Origin: Streptomyces sp. NBC_01465 | Lineage (GTDB): Bacteria; Actinomycetota; Actinomycetes; Streptomycetales; Streptomycetaceae | Direction: 5' to 3' | DNA: 64,000 nucleotides | NCBI RefSeq assembly: GCF_036227325.1 | Contig: NZ_CP109467.1 | Span: forward strand, 7,316,001 to 7,380,000 | Part shown: one piece after another, positions 24,281 through 33,433 of the stretch | How positions within the stretch are numbered: the first letter of the stretch is position 1 | How the letters are laid out: every line of letters starts with the position of its first letter | Made by a program: the position numbers and the translations under genes | The notes under the pieces: model-generated | What the model was told of the DNA's origin: nothing | Database searches by the model: none | Seen by the model: the letters and a program-made list of their open reading frames with translations, nothing else

Positions 24281-25678
24281 ATGACTGCACCAGAGGCGCC
24301 CGAGGCTCAGAGCCGGCACGCCAGGACCTTCGGCCTGCCGGTGGCCAGTGCCCTCGTCCTCGGCAACATCATCGGCGGCGGCATCTTCCTGCTGCCCGCC
24401 TCGGTCGCTCCGTACGGCACGATCGCGCTCATCGCCTTCGTGGTCCTGACGCTGGGTGCGATCGCGCTCGCCCTGGTCTTCGGGCGCCTCGCGGAGAAGC
24501 ACCCCGAGACCGGCGGCCCCTACGTCTACGCCCGTGAGGCCTTCGGGGACTTCGCCGGTTTCCTGGCGGCCTGGTCGTACTGGATCACGACCTGGGTGTC
24601 CAACGCGGCTCTCGCCGTGGCAGCCGTCGGCTATCTGGACGTCCTGATCCCGGTCAACGACCACAAGTGGACCGCCTGTCTGGCCGCCCTGGTGATCCAG
24701 TGGCTGCCTGCGCTCGCCAACTTCGCGGGCACGCGCTATGTCGGCGGGGTCCAACTCGTCTCCACCGTCCTGAAGTTCGCCCCGCTCCTGCTGGTCGCGG
24801 TCGGCGGCCTCTTCTTCTTCGACACCGCGAACCTCGGCCCCTTCCAGGCCGGCGACGACTCCGCGCTCGGTGCGATCTCCGCCTCCGCGGCGATCCTGCT
24901 CTTCAGCTATCTGGGCGTCGAGTCGGCGGCCGTCAGCGCGGGCGAGGTCCGCGACCCGCGCCGCAACGTCGGACGGGCGACGATCCTGGGCACGGTCGGC
25001 GCGGCCGTGATCTACCTGCTCGGCACGCTCTCCGTCTTCGGCACCGTCCCCCACTCCACCCTGGTGAACTCCACGGCGCCCTTCTCCGACTCCGTCAACG
25101 CCATGTTCGACGGCTCCTGGGGCGGCACGGCGGTGGCGTACGCCGCACTGATCTCGATGGTCGGCGCCCTCAACGGCTGGACCCTGCTGAGCGCCCAGAC
25201 CCCGTACGCGGCCGCCAAGGACGGGCTCTTCCCGAAGGTCTTCGCACACAAACGGCGCGGCGTCCCCACGGTCGGCGTCCTCGTGACGGTCGTCCTCGCC
25301 TCGTCGCTGACCGTCTACAACTACGCGGCGGGCTCCTCGGGGGTCTTCGAGGTCCTCGTCCTGGTCACCACCTTCATGGCCACCGTCCCCTACCTCCTCG
25401 CGACGGCGGCCCAGATCTTCTTCCTCGCCTCCGGCCAGAGCGACCGCGTCCACCGCTCCCGGCTGACGCGCGACGCGGTCCTCGCCGTACTCGCCTTCGT
25501 CTTCTCGATGTGGCTGGTCGCGGGCTCCGGTTACGAAGCCGTCTACCAGGGCGTGCTGTTCCTCTTCGCGGGCGTGCTCGTGTACGCGTGGATGGCGGCG
25601 CGAAAGCTGCGCGCCTGCTGTGCCTTCCCGGGGGACGACCCCCGGACCCCCAGCCGGACAAGCGGGCCGTCGCGCTGA
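24281..25678 (+). CDS. APC-superfamily amino-acid permease/antiporter
   Basis: A 465-residue inner-membrane protein with about twelve hydrophobic segments. The first carries GNIIGGGIFLLPASV, the unwound-helix substrate motif of the APC fold, and AEKHPETGGPYVYAREAFG follows in the first loop. It looks like the basic amino acid/polyamine antiporter branch, for which arginine/agmatine or ornithine are typical, but the substrate is not certain. The tail after residue 440 is short and basic. Confidence 0.88.
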   Translation: MTAPEAPEAQSRHARTFGLPVASALVLGNIIGGGIFLLPASVAPYGTIALIAFVVLTLGAIALALVFGRLAEKHPETGGPYVYAREAFGDFAGFLAAWSYWITTWVSNAALAVAAVGYLDVLIPVNDHKWTACLAALVIQWLPALANFAGTRYVGGVQLVSTVLKFAPLLLVAVGGLFFFDTANLGPFQAGDDSALGAISASAAILLFSYLGVESAAVSAGEVRDPRRNVGRATILGTVGAAVIYLLGTLSVFGTVPHSTLVNSTAPFSDSVNAMFDGSWGGTAVAYAALISMVGALNGWTLLSAQTPYAAAKDGLFPKVFAHKRRGVPTVGVLVTVVLASSLTVYNYAAGSSGVFEVLVLVTTFMATVPYLLATAAQIFFLASGQSDRVHRSRLTRDAVLAVLAFVFSMWLVAGSGYEAVYQGVLFLFAGVLVYAWMAARKLRACCAFPGDDPRTPSRTSGPSR

Positions 25679-25792
25679 GCAGGACCGCCTTCGCAAGGCT
25701 GGTCCCAGTGAATATTCGGCTGCGTCGCGGGGCTGGTGCGATCACACTGGGCGCACCGGACATCCGTCACGTATCGACAGGAGCACCACGTC

Positions 25793-26854
25793 TTGCAGGC
25801 CGCCGTCACCGTCACGCCCGCCCAGATACCCGAGCTGCTGCTCGGGCTCGCGACCGTGCGGCCGGTGTTCCTCTGGGGCGCACCCGGCATCGGGAAATCG
25901 TCCCTGGTACGGAAGTTCGCCGACTCGCTCGGCCTGGAGTGCGTCAGCCTGCTCGGTACGCAGCTCGCCCCCGAGGACCTCATCGGCGTGCCCCAGATCC
26001 GCGACGGACGCTCCGTCTTCTGCCCGCCCGAGGCCATCGCGCGAGACGAGCCGTACTGCCTCTTCCTCGACGAGCTCAACGCCGCGACGCCCGACGTCCA
26101 GAAGGCCTTCTACTCGCTGATCCTCGACCGGCGCATCGGCTCCTACGAGCTCCCCGAAGGCTCGATCGTCATCGGCGCGGGCAACCGCGCCACCGACAAC
26201 GCCCTCGCCCGCCCCATCGCCTCCGCCCTCGTCAACCGCCTCACCCACGTCCATCTCCGCGCCTCCGCCGGGGACTGGCTGGTCTGGGCGGGCGAGAACG
26301 GCATCCACCCCTGGATCGTGGAGTACCTCGACGACCGGCCCGACCACCTCTGGTCGCAGCCGCCCAAGACCGAGGAGCCCTTCTCCACGCCCCGCTCCTG
26401 GCACATGCTCTCCGACGCGCTGCACTCCTTCGGGCCGACCCTCGACGAGGACACCCTCAAGGTGATCGCGCACGGCACGCTGACGCCCGCGCACGCCGTC
26501 TCCTTCTGCGGCTACATCAAGATCGTCCGCCATGCGTACGGCATCGAGGCGATCCTCAAGGGCGACGCCAGCTGGCCCAAGCGCATCGAGGACCGCGACC
26601 TGCTCTACTACCTCGCCGAGGCCTTCCGCGGACGCCTCGTCAAGGAGCTCCCGGCGCGCAAGGAGCACGTCTCTCCGTCCGTACGGCAGACCGCCTACCG
26701 CGCCAAGTCCCTGCTGGTGCAGCTCGCCGAGATCTCCGTCGAGGTCGCCCAGACCGTCATTGCCGACGGGGCGGACGGACAGCCCGTGCTGCCCGCCTGG
26801 TTCCTCGTCGAGGCCGCGCGCGACATGCCGCGGCTCGTCGAGGCCCGGCGGTGA
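25793..26854 (+). CDS. MoxR-type AAA+ ATPase
   Basis: A 353-residue ATPase. TTG 25793 is preferred because AGGAG sits nine bases upstream; a GTG at 25736 is possible. Walker A is FLWGAPGIGKSS, Walker B CLFLDELN, then GAGNRATDNALARPI for sensor 1 and the Arg finger region. MoxR ATPases act as chaperones that mature metal-dependent or multi-subunit targets together with VWA proteins. The stop overlaps the start of the VWA/metallopeptidase gene (GTGA), the expected genetic pairing. Confidence 0.88.
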   Translation: MQAAVTVTPAQIPELLLGLATVRPVFLWGAPGIGKSSLVRKFADSLGLECVSLLGTQLAPEDLIGVPQIRDGRSVFCPPEAIARDEPYCLFLDELNAATPDVQKAFYSLILDRRIGSYELPEGSIVIGAGNRATDNALARPIASALVNRLTHVHLRASAGDWLVWAGENGIHPWIVEYLDDRPDHLWSQPPKTEEPFSTPRSWHMLSDALHSFGPTLDEDTLKVIAHGTLTPAHAVSFCGYIKIVRHAYGIEAILKGDASWPKRIEDRDLLYYLAEAFRGRLVKELPARKEHVSPSVRQTAYRAKSLLVQLAEISVEVAQTVIADGADGQPVLPAWFLVEAARDMPRLVEARR

Positions 26855-28662
26855 GCAGCCGTACGCGCAAGGCCGCCGCGCAGGACAAGCCCGATCCGGC
26901 CACCGAGGCCTTCGCCGCAGGGCTCGCGCAGGTCAAGCGCAACCCGGCGCTCGGCGCGCTGAACGCGGACATCTGCCGCAGCAAGACCTGCAAGGCGGCG
27001 CCGCAGCACGGCCTCACGGCCGTCGACTCCGACGGCACGATCCACGCCCACCCCACCCGCCGGGCCGAACCCGCCGACTGGGCTTGGGCGTTGGCGCACA
27101 GCCTGCTCCACCTCGGCTTCGGGCACGTCCCGGCCGTGGCGGGCGACCGCGTCCAGCCCGACCGGTTCGACCGGGCCGCGCGCTGCGTCGTGGTCAACCG
27201 CTTCCTGCTGACCTTCCCGGTCGGGCAGGTGCCCGACGAGCTGCCGGCGGGCTACCCCGGCGGCGACGAGGAGCAGCTCGCTGCGCGCTGGCGGCGCGAC
27301 GGGATTCCCGCTGAGTACGACAACTGCGGTACGGCGGGCGGCAGTCCCGACCAGTACCTCGTGCCCTGGCGGTCCTGGCAGGGCAGCCGGCCCACCGACT
27401 GGCAGCTCGCCTTCGCGCACGCCCTCACCTCCACCATGTCCGCCGCGATGGACGTCGCGGGCGGCCGCCGCTCCACGCTCACCGGTGAGCGCGTACGGCT
27501 GCGGCCCTGGGACCGGGCGCTGAGCTGGTTCGTCTCCTCGTACCCGCTGCTCGGCGGGATCGCGGCCGGGATGACGCTGGTCGCCGACGCCGAACTCGCC
27601 CGCGCGCAGGGCATTTCCGTCGCCGCCGTCAACGCCGCCGCCGGGGAGATCTACCTCAACCCGCTCTGCCCGTACACCGACGAGGAGTGGCGCTTCGTCC
27701 TCGGCCACGAGATGCTGCACGCCGCCCTGCGGCACGGCGAGCGCTGCGGCGGCCGCGACCCGTACCTCTTCAATGTGGCCGCGGACTATGTCGTCAACAG
27801 CTGGCTGCGGGAGATGGGCGTCGGCGAGATGCCCGAAGGGCTGCTGTACGACGCCGAGTTGAAGGACCTGTCCGCAGAGGAGGTCTACGACCGGATCGTC
27901 ACCGACCTGCGCCGCCACCGCCGGCTCGCCACCCTGCGCGGCAAGGGGGTGGGCGACATCCTCGGCGAACCCCTCGCCCACGGGACGGGCCGCTCCGTCG
28001 ACCTGGACGAGTTCTACCGCCGCGGCCTGGTCCAGGGCTTCGACCTGCACACCACCGGCGACCGCGGACTGCTGCCCGCCGGGCTCATCGAGGAGATCAG
28101 GGCGCTCGCCCACCCGCCGGTGCCGTGGGACGCCCGACTGGCGCGCTGGTTCGACGAGTTCGTGCCGCGACCGGAGCCCGTACGCAGCTTCGCGCGCCCC
28201 TCGCGCCGGCAGGCGGCCACCCCCGACATCCCCAGGGCGGGCCACTACTTCCCGCCGGAGGAGATCGCCCGCTGCACCTTCGGCGTGGTCCTGGACACCT
28301 CGGGCTCGATGAGCCGCGTCCTGCTCGGCAAGGCGCTGGGGGCGATCGCCTCGTACGCGGAGGCCCGGGACGTCCCCGCCGCCCGCGTCGTCTTCTGCGA
28401 CGCGGAGGCGCACGACGCGGGGTTCCTGCCGCCCACCGAGATCGCCGGGCGGGTACGGGTGCGGGGCCGGGGCGGCACCGTACTGCAGCCGGGGATCGAC
28501 CTGCTGCAGCGCGCCGACGACTTTCCGCCCGGGGCACCGGTGCTCGTGATCACCGACGGCTGGTGCGACGTGCTGCGGATCCGCCGTGAACACGCGTATC
28601 TGGTGCCGGAGGGTGCCTCGCTGCCGTTCACCGCGCGGGGGCCGGTCTTCCGGATGCGGTAG
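26851..28662 (+). CDS. DUF2201-type metallopeptidase-like and VWA-like protein
   Basis: A 603-residue protein from GTG 26851. The middle holds an HExxH zinc site (FVLGHEMLHAALRHGERCGG) in the putative metallopeptidase domain. The C-terminal third has a VWA-like domain whose MIDAS reads VVLDTSGSM, with later TDGW. An N-terminal C-x4-C element (ICRSKTCK) is present. With the overlapping MoxR ATPase it forms the common bacterial MoxR/VWA module. The target is unknown; toxin-like or metal-insertion roles have been proposed for relatives. Confidence 0.85.
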   Translation: MSSRTRKAAAQDKPDPATEAFAAGLAQVKRNPALGALNADICRSKTCKAAPQHGLTAVDSDGTIHAHPTRRAEPADWAWALAHSLLHLGFGHVPAVAGDRVQPDRFDRAARCVVVNRFLLTFPVGQVPDELPAGYPGGDEEQLAARWRRDGIPAEYDNCGTAGGSPDQYLVPWRSWQGSRPTDWQLAFAHALTSTMSAAMDVAGGRRSTLTGERVRLRPWDRALSWFVSSYPLLGGIAAGMTLVADAELARAQGISVAAVNAAAGEIYLNPLCPYTDEEWRFVLGHEMLHAALRHGERCGGRDPYLFNVAADYVVNSWLREMGVGEMPEGLLYDAELKDLSAEEVYDRIVTDLRRHRRLATLRGKGVGDILGEPLAHGTGRSVDLDEFYRRGLVQGFDLHTTGDRGLLPAGLIEEIRALAHPPVPWDARLARWFDEFVPRPEPVRSFARPSRRQAATPDIPRAGHYFPPEEIARCTFGVVLDTSGSMSRVLLGKALGAIASYAEARDVPAARVVFCDAEAHDAGFLPPTEIAGRVRVRGRGGTVLQPGIDLLQRADDFPPGAPVLVITDGWCDVLRIRREHAYLVPEGASLPFTARGPVFRMR

Positions 28663-28770
28663 CGCGTGGCGAAGAAGTTGCGTGCCGGTGTCGATCCGGC
28701 AGTGTTTCGTTCGACGCCCTGGTGAGCGGCGCCCTGCCGCACAGCGCTACAGAATCCGGTGAGGGAACAC

Positions 28771-29415
28771 ATGGAGCAACTGCTGAGAGTCATGAACTTC
28801 GGCGTCTCGAGTGACGGAGTCGCTGCCGGCGAGCACCAGACTCTTGAGAGGCCGTTCGGCGACCTCAGTCCCGAGAAGCTGATGGCCTGGGCCGGAGCCA
28901 CCGCGAGCTGGCCCATGCGCACGGACGGCGGAGGGACCCGGGGGCTCGACGACTACTTCACGCGGGACTTCGCGCGCAACATCGGCGCCGAGATCATGGG
29001 CCGCAACAAGTTCGGACCCCAGCGCGGGCCCTGGCAGGACCACGAGTGGCGCGGCTGGTGGGGCGAGGAGCCGCCGTTCCGTACGCCGGTGTTCGTCATG
29101 ACCCACCATGAGCGTCCGTCGTTCACGCTCGCCGACACCACGTTCCACTTCGTCGCCGGCGACCCGGCCACGGTCCTTCAACGGGCGCGGGAAGCGGCGC
29201 AGGGCCAGGACGTCCGGCTCGGCGGCGGCGTCACCACGATCCGGCAGTTCCTCGACGCCGACCTCGTGGACACCCTGCACGTGGCGGTCTCACCGGTGAC
29301 GATGGGGCCCGGACTACGGCTCTGGGAGTCCCCCGACGAACTGCTCGACCGGTTCCAGCTCGAGGTCGTGCCCAGCCCGAGCGGGGTGAAGCACCACCTG
29401 TTCTGGCGAAAGTGA
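28771..29415 (+). CDS. Dihydrofolate-reductase-family (RibD C-terminal type) protein
   Basis: A 214-residue protein. ATG 28771 has GAGGGA just upstream and is preferred to GTG 28759. It follows the RibD-C plan: VMNFGVSSDGVAAGE at the start, GAEIMGRNKFGPQRGPW, VFVMTHHERPS, a cofactor loop DVRLGGGVTTIRQFL, and LHVAVSPVTMGPGLRLW. Members reduce a folate- or pterin-like substrate with NADPH; most actinobacterial single-domain ones are unassigned. Confidence 0.87.
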   Translation: MEQLLRVMNFGVSSDGVAAGEHQTLERPFGDLSPEKLMAWAGATASWPMRTDGGGTRGLDDYFTRDFARNIGAEIMGRNKFGPQRGPWQDHEWRGWWGEEPPFRTPVFVMTHHERPSFTLADTTFHFVAGDPATVLQRAREAAQGQDVRLGGGVTTIRQFLDADLVDTLHVAVSPVTMGPGLRLWESPDELLDRFQLEVVPSPSGVKHHLFWRK

Positions 29416-29424
29416 CGCGAGGTC

Positions 29425-30381
29425 CTAGTGTTCGTGCGGTGCGTCCCGGTGGACGGGGCCGTGCGGGTCGCCGCAGTGGGCCAGGGCCGGTTCTGCCGTG
29501 TGGTCGACCTGGAGGGTGGTGTGGTCGATCCCGTAGTCGTGGCTGAGGACCTTCTCCAGGTCGCGGCGCACCGCGTGGCAGTCGCCGTCCGGGTCGACCA
29601 GGACGTGTGCCGAGAGCGCGGGCTGGCCCGAGGTGATCGCCCAGACATGGAGGTCGTGGACCTCGGTGACCGAGGGGTTGCTGACGATCCGGTCGCCGAT
29701 GGCGTCGGGGTCCAGGTCGGCGGGGGCCGCCTCCAGGAAGATGCGGCCGGAGTCGCGGACCAGGCCGTAGCCCGCCCTGACCATCAGCACGACGACGGCG
29801 AGAGTGGCGATGGCGTCCGCGCGGACGAAGCCGGTGAGCACCACGACGAGCCCGGCGACGGCGGTGCCGATGAAGGCGAACAGGTCGTTGAGGATGTGCT
29901 GGTAGGCCCCCTCGACATTGAGCGAGGTGCGGTTGGCCTTCGACAGACACCAGGCGGCCGCCACATTGACGACGATCCCGGCGAGCGCGGTGACCAGCAC
30001 GAGTCCGCCCGCCACCTGCGGCGGGTCGATGATCCGGCGGACCGCCTCGTAGCCGAGCCAGGCCGCGAGGAGCAGCAGGGTCAGACCGTTGGCCTGCGCG
30101 GAGAGGATCTCGGCGCGCTTGAGACCGTACGTGAATCCGCCGCGCGCCGGCCGGGCGGCCAGCCGCATCGCGATCAGCGCCAGCACGATCGAGGCGGCGT
30201 CGGTGAGCATGTGCGCCGCGTCGGAGATCAGCGCGAGGGAGCTCGCCAGGATGCCGACGACCACCTCGACGGCCATGAACCCGGTGATGAGCGCGAGCGC
30301 GATCGCCAGCCAGCGGCGGTCCGCGTCGGCGGCCACTCCATGGGAGTGGCCGCCGTGGTCGTGGCCGTGCTCTTCGGTCAT
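29425..30381 (-). CDS. CDF-family zinc/cation efflux protein with His-rich ends
   Basis: A 318-residue membrane protein from ATG 30381, which has a GGGGG-type ribosome site; a GTG at 30414 would add 11 residues. The N-terminus is His-rich (EEHGHDHGGHSHG) and the tail ends with AHCGDPHGPVHRDAPHEH, both likely metal sensors. Segment 2 holds the D-x-x-H-M-x-x-D site (SDAAHMLTDAASIV) and segment 5 HILNDLFAFIG. This CzcD/ZitB-like pattern points to Zn2+ export. A perfect seven-base-arm inverted repeat lies upstream. Confidence 0.9.
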   Translation of the reverse strand: MTEEHGHDHGGHSHGVAADADRRWLAIALALITGFMAVEVVVGILASSLALISDAAHMLTDAASIVLALIAMRLAARPARGGFTYGLKRAEILSAQANGLTLLLLAAWLGYEAVRRIIDPPQVAGGLVLVTALAGIVVNVAAAWCLSKANRTSLNVEGAYQHILNDLFAFIGTAVAGLVVVLTGFVRADAIATLAVVVLMVRAGYGLVRDSGRIFLEAAPADLDPDAIGDRIVSNPSVTEVHDLHVWAITSGQPALSAHVLVDPDGDCHAVRRDLEKVLSHDYGIDHTTLQVDHTAEPALAHCGDPHGPVHRDAPHEH

Positions 30382-30464
30382 CGCTCTGCCCCCGTCGGTC
30401 GTCTGCTCCGGCACACCCCGGCAACCGAAGTGAAGCGCACCGGACGACGATCGGCAAAGGCTGC

Positions 30465-30489
30465 ACTGGTGACCGTTGTCAACACCAGT
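30465..30489 (-). promoter_or_regulatory. Inverted repeat with embedded TTGACA, upstream of the efflux gene
   Basis: ACTGGTG (30465-30471) and CACCAGT (30483-30489) are exact complements, separated by 11 bases. On the minus strand a TTGACA (30482-30477) sits inside the repeat, so a bound repressor would block the -35 of the cation efflux gene. The -10 is not clear. Confidence 0.45.
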
Positions 30490-30522
30490 AACAGGGCTTT
30501 GACCTGCGGTTCTTTCGAGAGG

Positions 30523-32580
30523 TCAGCTGGTGATGATCGCCGGGTCGCTGACGCCGGGCTGTCCGTTCTCCACGTGGCCGGCGAGGCGGCGCAGGAAGCC
30601 GGTGTCCTTGTCGGAGACGACGGTCAGGTCGTACCAGCGCTTGGTGGTGCCCAGGTTCACCGTACGGACGACCTTGGCGCCCGGGGCCACCGCGACGGTC
30701 TGCGACGCACCCCCGTAGGCGTTGGTGATCTTGAGGTTGACGGTGGCGGTGCCCGCGTTCGTCAGGGTCAGGTCGATGTTGCCGGTCGCGGCGACATGGC
30801 GGGCGGTGACCTCGGGGCCCGCGGTGGATCCGGGGCCCTTGAAGGTGCGCAGGAAGCCGTTGGGGCCGTGCGCGGTGAGGTCGTAGCTGCCCTTGGAGTA
30901 GGCAGCGTTCCAGGTGTCCGAGATCGTCTTGCCGGCCTCGGCGGTGTACGTCCACGGGCCGTCCGTGCGGTTGGCCGAGGTGACGTAGAAGTGCGCGCCT
31001 GCCGTGGTTCCGCCGCTGAAGGTGAGCGTGTAGCGGCCGGTCGACGGGGTCGCCGCGCCGTCCACCAGGGGTGCGTAGCGCAGGGGGCGCGAGGGGCGGG
31101 AGCCGGGCTCCTGCTTGGGCAGGGCCGGGTTGGCCGGCGGCTTCGGTACGTAGCTGGGGTGGCGCACCTTGTCCGGCGGCTCGTAGCCGTCGGTGTCGGG
31201 CAGGGTCGCGGGTGTGGTGTTCTGCCGGCTGAAGTCGAAGGCCGAGGTCAGGTCGCCGCAGATCGCGCGGCGCCAGGGCGAGATGTTGGGCTCGCCGACG
31301 CCGAAGCGCTTCTCCATGAAGCGGATGATCGAGGTGTGGTCGAAGGTCTCCGAGCAGACGTAACCGCCGGTGGACCAGGGGGAGACGACGAGCATCGGCA
31401 CGCGCTGGCCGAGGCCGTAGGGTCCTGCGGCGTAGCTCAGGTTGCCCGGGAAGTAGTCGAGCGTCGTGTCGACGGTGGAGAGGCCCTGGGCGGCGGAGGC
31501 GGGCGCGTACGGCGGGACGGCGTGGTCGAAGTAGCCGTCGTTCTCGTCGTAGGTGATGAACAGCGCCGTCTTGCTCCACACGTCCGGGTTGGAGGTGAGC
31601 GCGTCGAGGACCTGGGAGACGTACCAGGCACCGTAGTTGGCGGGCCAGTTGGGGTGCTCGGAGAAGGCCTCGGGGGCGGCGATCCAGGAGATCTGCGGGA
31701 GCTTCCCGGCCTTCACATCGGCCTTGAGGAGGTCGAAGTAGCCGTCGCCCGCCTTGGCGTTGGTGCCGGTGCGGGCCTTGTCGTAGAGCGGGTCGCCGGG
31801 CTTGGCGTTGCGGTACTTGTTGAAGTAGAGCAGCGAGTTGTCGCCGTAGTTCCCGCGGTACGCGTCGTCGATCCAGCCCCAGGACCCGGCCGCGTCCAGA
31901 CCGTCGCCGATGTCCTGGTAGATCTTCCAGGAGATCCCGGCCTGCTGCAGGCGCTCGGGGTACGTCGTCCAGTCGTAGCCCGCCTCCTGGTTGCCGAGGA
32001 CGGGGCCGCCGTTCTTGCCGTCGTTGCCGACCCACCCGGTCCACATGTAGTAGCGGTTGGGGTCGGTGGCGCCGATGAACGAGCAGTGGTAGTCGTCGCA
32101 GACGGTGAATTTGTCGGCGAGCGCGTAGTGGAAGGGAATGTCCTCACGCGTCAGATGGGCCATCGTGCCCGTGCCCTTGGCGGGTATCCAGTTGTTGTAC
32201 GCGCCCTTGTTGAAGGCGCTGTGACCGCCGGCCCAGTCGTGGTCGAGCCCCGCGATGAACTGCATGCCGAGGTCGTCGGCGTCGGGGTGGTACGGCAGGA
32301 CGTCCTTGGTCCCGTTCGGCTGGTTCCAGACCGGCTTGCCGCTGGGCAGCGTGACGGGCCGCGGGTCTCCGAAGCCGCGTACCCCCTTCATCGCACCGAA
32401 GTAGTGGTCGAAGGAACGGTTCTCCTGCATCAGCACGACGATGTGCTCGACGTCCTTGATGGAGCCGGTCGTCCGCGTGGCGGGGATGGCGGCGGCACGG
32501 TCGATGGAACCGGAGAGTGCGGTGAAGCCCGCGGTCGCGCCCGCGATCTGGAGGAAGCGGCGCCGATTCAGCTCTGACAT
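30523..32580 (-). CDS. Tat-exported phosphocholine-specific phospholipase C
   Basis: A 685-residue secreted enzyme. The N-terminus MSELNRRRFLQIAGATAG is a twin-arginine signal. The catalytic phosphoesterase domain covers about residues 40-430: HIVVLMQENRSFDHYFG, CDDYHCSFIGATDPNR, FITYDENDGYFDHA and RVPMLVVSPWSTGGYV. Two beta-sandwich repeats of DUF756 type follow at about 500-680. The family releases phosphocholine or phosphoethanolamine from phospholipids and in streptomycetes is often phosphate-regulated; I did not see a clear PHO box. Confidence 0.93.
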   Translation of the reverse strand: MSELNRRRFLQIAGATAGFTALSGSIDRAAAIPATRTTGSIKDVEHIVVLMQENRSFDHYFGAMKGVRGFGDPRPVTLPSGKPVWNQPNGTKDVLPYHPDADDLGMQFIAGLDHDWAGGHSAFNKGAYNNWIPAKGTGTMAHLTREDIPFHYALADKFTVCDDYHCSFIGATDPNRYYMWTGWVGNDGKNGGPVLGNQEAGYDWTTYPERLQQAGISWKIYQDIGDGLDAAGSWGWIDDAYRGNYGDNSLLYFNKYRNAKPGDPLYDKARTGTNAKAGDGYFDLLKADVKAGKLPQISWIAAPEAFSEHPNWPANYGAWYVSQVLDALTSNPDVWSKTALFITYDENDGYFDHAVPPYAPASAAQGLSTVDTTLDYFPGNLSYAAGPYGLGQRVPMLVVSPWSTGGYVCSETFDHTSIIRFMEKRFGVGEPNISPWRRAICGDLTSAFDFSRQNTTPATLPDTDGYEPPDKVRHPSYVPKPPANPALPKQEPGSRPSRPLRYAPLVDGAATPSTGRYTLTFSGGTTAGAHFYVTSANRTDGPWTYTAEAGKTISDTWNAAYSKGSYDLTAHGPNGFLRTFKGPGSTAGPEVTARHVAATGNIDLTLTNAGTATVNLKITNAYGGASQTVAVAPGAKVVRTVNLGTTKRWYDLTVVSDKDTGFLRRLAGHVENGQPGVSDPAIITS

Positions 32581-32690
32581 GTGTGGGGGCCTCTTGGGGT
32601 GTGTGGGGAACAGGGCCTAGCGGAGTGTTCCAAGAGCACCGAGTGGAAAGGAAGAGGGCGTGTCAGCTGTATTACGGGGCGGGGTATGCA

Positions 32691-33257
32691 TCACGAACAG
32701 CCGTACCCTCGGCGCGAGTCGGTTCGCAGCATCGAGTGGACGACCATGTCCCGCCGCTCGCCGCCGATCTCCTGCCAGCTCCGCAGCAGCCCCTCGCGCC
32801 GGAAGCCGGCCCGCTCGGCGGTACGCAGCGACCCCGTGTTCCACGGCTCCACGTGCAGTTCGAGGCGGGGGATCCGCAGCTCGTCCAGCGCCCAGGCGGC
32901 GACCGCCCCGAGCGCGGCGGATGCGGCTCCGCGGCCGCGCGCGGACGGCACGGTCCAGTACCCGAGGGACGCCCTGCCCTGTTCGAGATCGCGCAGCCAC
33001 AGCCCCACCGTTCCCACCGCGCGCCCGTCGTCCCCGGCGACGACGAACGGGTACCCGCTGCGGGTGGCCGCCCGCGCCCACTGCCGGTGCACGAAGGCCA
33101 CGCCCTCCTCGTCGGAGTACGGCGTGGGGACCGTGGTGACCAGCGGGATGTACGGGTCCGCCGATGCCTCCCGTACGAGATCGAGATCGGAGAGAGCCCA
33201 GGGCCGGAGCACATGTCCGGAGGCGGCGAGCACGGGCACTTCGAGCGGCTGATCCAT
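32691..33257 (-). CDS. GNAT-family N-acetyltransferase (RimJ/RimL-like)
   Basis: A 188-residue protein from ATG 33257. It has HVLRPWALSDLDLV at the N-terminus, the acetyl-CoA loop VPSARGRGAASAALGAV (Q/R-x-x-G-x-G/A variant), LELHVEPWNTGSLRTAERAGFRREG and a C-terminal RRDMVVHSML. This is the RimJ/RimL type that acetylates N-termini of ribosomal or other proteins, or small amines. The substrate is open. Confidence 0.88.
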   Translation of the reverse strand: MDQPLEVPVLAASGHVLRPWALSDLDLVREASADPYIPLVTTVPTPYSDEEGVAFVHRQWARAATRSGYPFVVAGDDGRAVGTVGLWLRDLEQGRASLGYWTVPSARGRGAASAALGAVAAWALDELRIPRLELHVEPWNTGSLRTAERAGFRREGLLRSWQEIGGERRDMVVHSMLRTDSRRGYGCS

Positions 33258-33331
33258 GGGGGCATCCTGCCCGAACGGGCGCCCGCCGCCGACAGTTGAC
33301 GCTGAGACGTCGGATGTCACACTTGCGTCAA

Positions 33332-33352
33332 CTTGGCAGCTACGTTGCTAAG
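33332..33352 (+). promoter_or_regulatory. Operator site C, candidate GntR site before GH116
   Basis: A 21-base near-palindrome with halves CTTGGCAGC and GTTGCTAAG, one of four related sites in the window (ideal CTTAGCAGC-N3-GCTGCTAAG). A TTGCGT lies at 33323-33328, and the right half provides a TGCTAA-like -10, so binding should occlude the GH116 promoter. Confidence 0.65.
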
Positions 33353-33433
33353 GCTCTGTACAGGCAGACCAGACGTCGCTATACCCGTCTCTCGGAACCT
33401 AGTCACCCGATGAATCCGAGAGAGGTGGAGACC

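Noticed and set aside
29428..32577. A 1049-codon open frame on the plus strand
   Set aside because: It is a shadow of the leftward cation efflux and phospholipase C genes, which have clear motifs; the antisense product has none.
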